Source of the DNA: Gp6-AA40 sp035649635
Lineage (GTDB): Bacteria; Acidobacteriota; Vicinamibacteria; Vicinamibacterales; UBA2999
Reading direction: 5' to 3'
Assembly (NCBI GenBank): GCA_035649635.1
Contig: DASRJE010000198.1
Location: forward strand, 194,724-258,723
Length of the DNA: 64,000 bases
Below are positions 62,208 through 64,000 of the stretch, in pieces (the first letter of the stretch is position 1; the number at the start of each line of letters is the position of its first letter). Under the pieces are notes generated by a model, which was not told the origin of the DNA, did not search any database, and was given only the letters and a program-made list of their open reading frames with translations. Both the position numbers and the translations under genes were made by a program.

Positions 62208-62490
62208 GTACGCATTGAAGCGTCTGTCCCCGTTGCAGAAATGGAACATGCGCGCCTTGTCGAGCGCGGCGTGCATCGCTTTCCTATGGATCGCAGGTGC
62301 AGATTACGCCTCCGAAATGTCTCCCGAACACAGCGGAACGCAGACGACTGGCAGTCGACTGTGCTCAAATAGGCCGCTCAAGAATTGCACTCGGGCAGGT
62401 GAGACGGGAGGGCTGCCAGATCCAGCTCGAAGTACACGACCTACTCAATCGCAACCCGAGGTAACGGTCTTGCTGTGCGAAGGAGAGCAT

Positions 62491-63498
62491 ATGAAGTCCT
62501 GGGCTGTCCGGATAGGGCGGATAACACTCACCCTGGTGGTGGCGATTGTCGCGGTGCTGGCATTGTTGGGTGGGAAGGCCTCCGCCCAGTCCAATCCCTA
62601 TCGCCTGGTTGAGGGCTGGGCCAAGCTCTCCGACGGAAGAACGTTCGGAGCGGTGATTGCGGCGGCGGTGGATCGCAACGGCAACGTGTGGGCCTTTGAG
62701 AGATGCGGCGGGGATACCTGTGCCGGATCGACCGTGGCGCCGATCCTCCAATTTGATTCTTCAGGGAAGCTGGTGAAAAGTCTTGGTGCGGGCATGTTCG
62801 TGTATCCCCATGGTTTCCATGTGGACGGCGACGGAAACGTATGGGCGACCGACGGGGAAGGCCAGGGCGGAAAAGGCTACCAGGTTTTCAAGTTCAGTTC
62901 AGAGGGAAGGGTCTTGCTGACGCTCGGTAAAGCGGGCATCAGCGCGGATGCTCCGGACACGTTCATCTACCCCTCGGCCGTCGTAGTCGCCCCGAACGGC
63001 GATATTTTCGTCGCCGATGGCCATAACGCAGATACAAACGGGCGGATCCTGAAATTCTCACGGGACGGCAAACTCATCAAGTCCTGGGGACGGAAGGGAT
63101 CCGGTCCGGGCGAGTTCGGCGGCCTCCATGCCATTGCCATGGATTCCAAAGGGCGGCTGTTCGTCGGTGACCGCGGCAACAGTCGCATTCAGGTTTTCGA
63201 CCAGGAGGGGAAATTCCTGGAAGAGTGGAAACAATTTGGCCGCCCGAGCGGCATGTTCATCGATGCAAACGACACCATCTATGTCGCCGACTCGCAATCG
63301 GACGAGAAGGTCAACCGCGGCTTTCAAAAGGGCATTCGGATCGGCAGCGCCAGGGACGGCAAGGTCAAGATGTTCATCCCCGTTCCTGGACCGCAGGACA
63401 AACCCACCGTCACCACCGAAGGCGTGGCAGCCGACGCGAGGGGAAACGTGTACGGCGCAGAAGCGAACTCCAACAATCTGCGGAAATACGCCAAGTAA
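62491..63498 (+). CDS. secreted NHL-repeat beta-propeller protein
   Basis: A 335-residue exported protein. A signal peptide spans about 1-33 (ending KASAQS). Six or so NHL-type blades follow, each with a pattern such as VDGDGNVWATDGEG, VAPNGDIFVADGHN, MDSKGRLFVGDRGNSRIQVF and IDANDTIYVADSQS. The propeller may bind ligands or act as a lactonase/lyase scaffold; no catalytic residues can be assigned. AAGGAG lies 6 bases before the ATG. Confidence 0.9.
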   Translation: MKSWAVRIGRITLTLVVAIVAVLALLGGKASAQSNPYRLVEGWAKLSDGRTFGAVIAAAVDRNGNVWAFERCGGDTCAGSTVAPILQFDSSGKLVKSLGAGMFVYPHGFHVDGDGNVWATDGEGQGGKGYQVFKFSSEGRVLLTLGKAGISADAPDTFIYPSAVVVAPNGDIFVADGHNADTNGRILKFSRDGKLIKSWGRKGSGPGEFGGLHAIAMDSKGRLFVGDRGNSRIQVFDQEGKFLEEWKQFGRPSGMFIDANDTIYVADSQSDEKVNRGFQKGIRIGSARDGKVKMFIPVPGPQDKPTVTTEGVAADARGNVYGAEANSNNLRKYAK

Positions 63499-63834
63499 AA
63501 ATCGTCGCGCAGCGGGTACTTCGTTCAAGCCTTCGAGAGGGATTATCCGGTGTAGTCGCCAAGGGCATTTCCATCGGCAGCCTTGGTTAGGAAGCCAGAT
63601 CGCCGTTACTCGCGAGGAAAGACGTCGATGCAGGTGCTCGCAACACGATCGGAGGTGATGACGAGGCTCCGTGGCAGTCGCAGCCGCTAGTCGTAACCGC
63701 CCTGTGTGGCGCCTCGCAGAAGAGGCTGATATCGGAGAACCTCCTGTTCCGAACTGCCCCAGGGACTCCCCAGCGTTATGATAGCGGGCCGCTATGCGGG
63801 ATCGGCAATGGATGCCCTTCCCGGGGGAGCCTGA
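63499..63834. other. 336-base spacer, no gene seen
   Basis: No coding frame, repeat or strong hairpin was recognised. The right end holds the ribosome site of the next gene. Confidence 0.5.
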
Positions 63835-64000
63835 ATGGACACAGGGCGGCCGATCGGTACGAGTCCGCATCCAGTCTCCGTCCACGAACGCATCGACCTC
63901 ATTGATGTTGTTCGCGGCTTTGCGCTGTTTGGTGTGCTCCTCGCGAATCTGGTCTGGATCACCACAGATGTCGTTCTGACCGATGCGCGACTCTCGCAGT
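63835..64000 (+). CDS. DUF418 membrane protein, N-terminal part (cut by window end)
   Basis: ATG 63835 is preceded by GGGGGAG at 6 bases. The 55 visible residues include RIDLIDVVRGFALFGVLLAN, the start of YeiB/DUF418 proteins, which are multi-helix membrane proteins related to acyltransferases. The frame is open at the window's right edge, so the remainder is unseen. Confidence 0.85.
   Translation, partial: MDTGRPIGTSPHPVSVHERIDLIDVVRGFALFGVLLANLVWITTDVVLTDARLSQ

Overview
The window is about 63% GC and densely coded. It reads like a chromosomal segment of an Acidobacteriota bacterium, most likely class Vicinamibacteria. The basis is content, not a database match: a PknB-type kinase fused to TolB-like propeller repeats, an 822-residue MacB-like ADOP permease plus a fragment of another, a cytochrome c fused to an outer-membrane-like domain, and short palindromic or word-repeat elements in most spacers. 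No rRNA, tRNA, CRISPR array or intact transposase was recognised.

Layout. 0.3-5.0 kb (- strand): a c-di-GMP GGDEF/EAL protein, a cytochrome c/beta-barrel fusion and a pentaheme cytochrome. 5.2-7.9 kb (-): a CobT-like VWA protein and a CobS-like AAA+ ATPase. 8.1-12.7 kb (+): a secreted metallo-beta-lactamase-fold hydrolase and a Ser/Thr kinase with a propeller domain. 12.7-16.7 kb: endonuclease IV (-) divergent from a GAF-rich sigma-54 activator (+). 16.7-20.7 kb (-): a DegP-like protease, a receiver-like protein and a membrane Ser/Thr kinase, each broken by one single-base indel.

21.1-41.9 kb (+) is the centrepiece: fourteen co-directional genes, most joined by 4-base ATGA/GTGA overlaps. They encode a small RiPP-precursor-like protein, a TolC/MFP/RND efflux pump, a GH63-type glucosidase, Zwf, a small membrane protein, transketolase, a transaldolase-glucose-6-phosphate isomerase fusion, Gnd, a PpgK-like glucokinase, a histidine phosphatase and cytochrome bd oxidase (CydA, CydB). 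Together they can release glucose, phosphorylate it, run it through the oxidative and non-oxidative pentose phosphate pathway and pass electrons to a high-affinity oxidase. Tight linkage to an export pump is unusual.

42-54 kb holds accessory genes: a DUF4136 protein, an FAD monooxygenase, a DUF2235 hydrolase with a membrane tail, a signal-bearing VOC protein, GlsB, DUF1003, DinB, the ADOP permease, a glycine-zipper protein, RsmE, and a dihydrofolate-reductase-like pseudogene with three indels. 54.9-57.0 kb has a monoheme cytochrome, a His-rich OB-like secreted protein and several tiny proteins. 57.0-59.8 kb is a decayed mobile region: a coiled-coil secreted protein, two integrase remnants in opposite orientation and a CGNR zinc-finger fragment. 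59.8-64.0 kb: a POT peptide transporter, ArfB, an ADOP permease fragment, an NHL-propeller protein, and the start of a DUF418 membrane protein cut by the window end.

The two themes most worth following are the RiPP-like/efflux/pentose-phosphate operon and the families of short perfect palindromes and fold-back word islands in the spacers.
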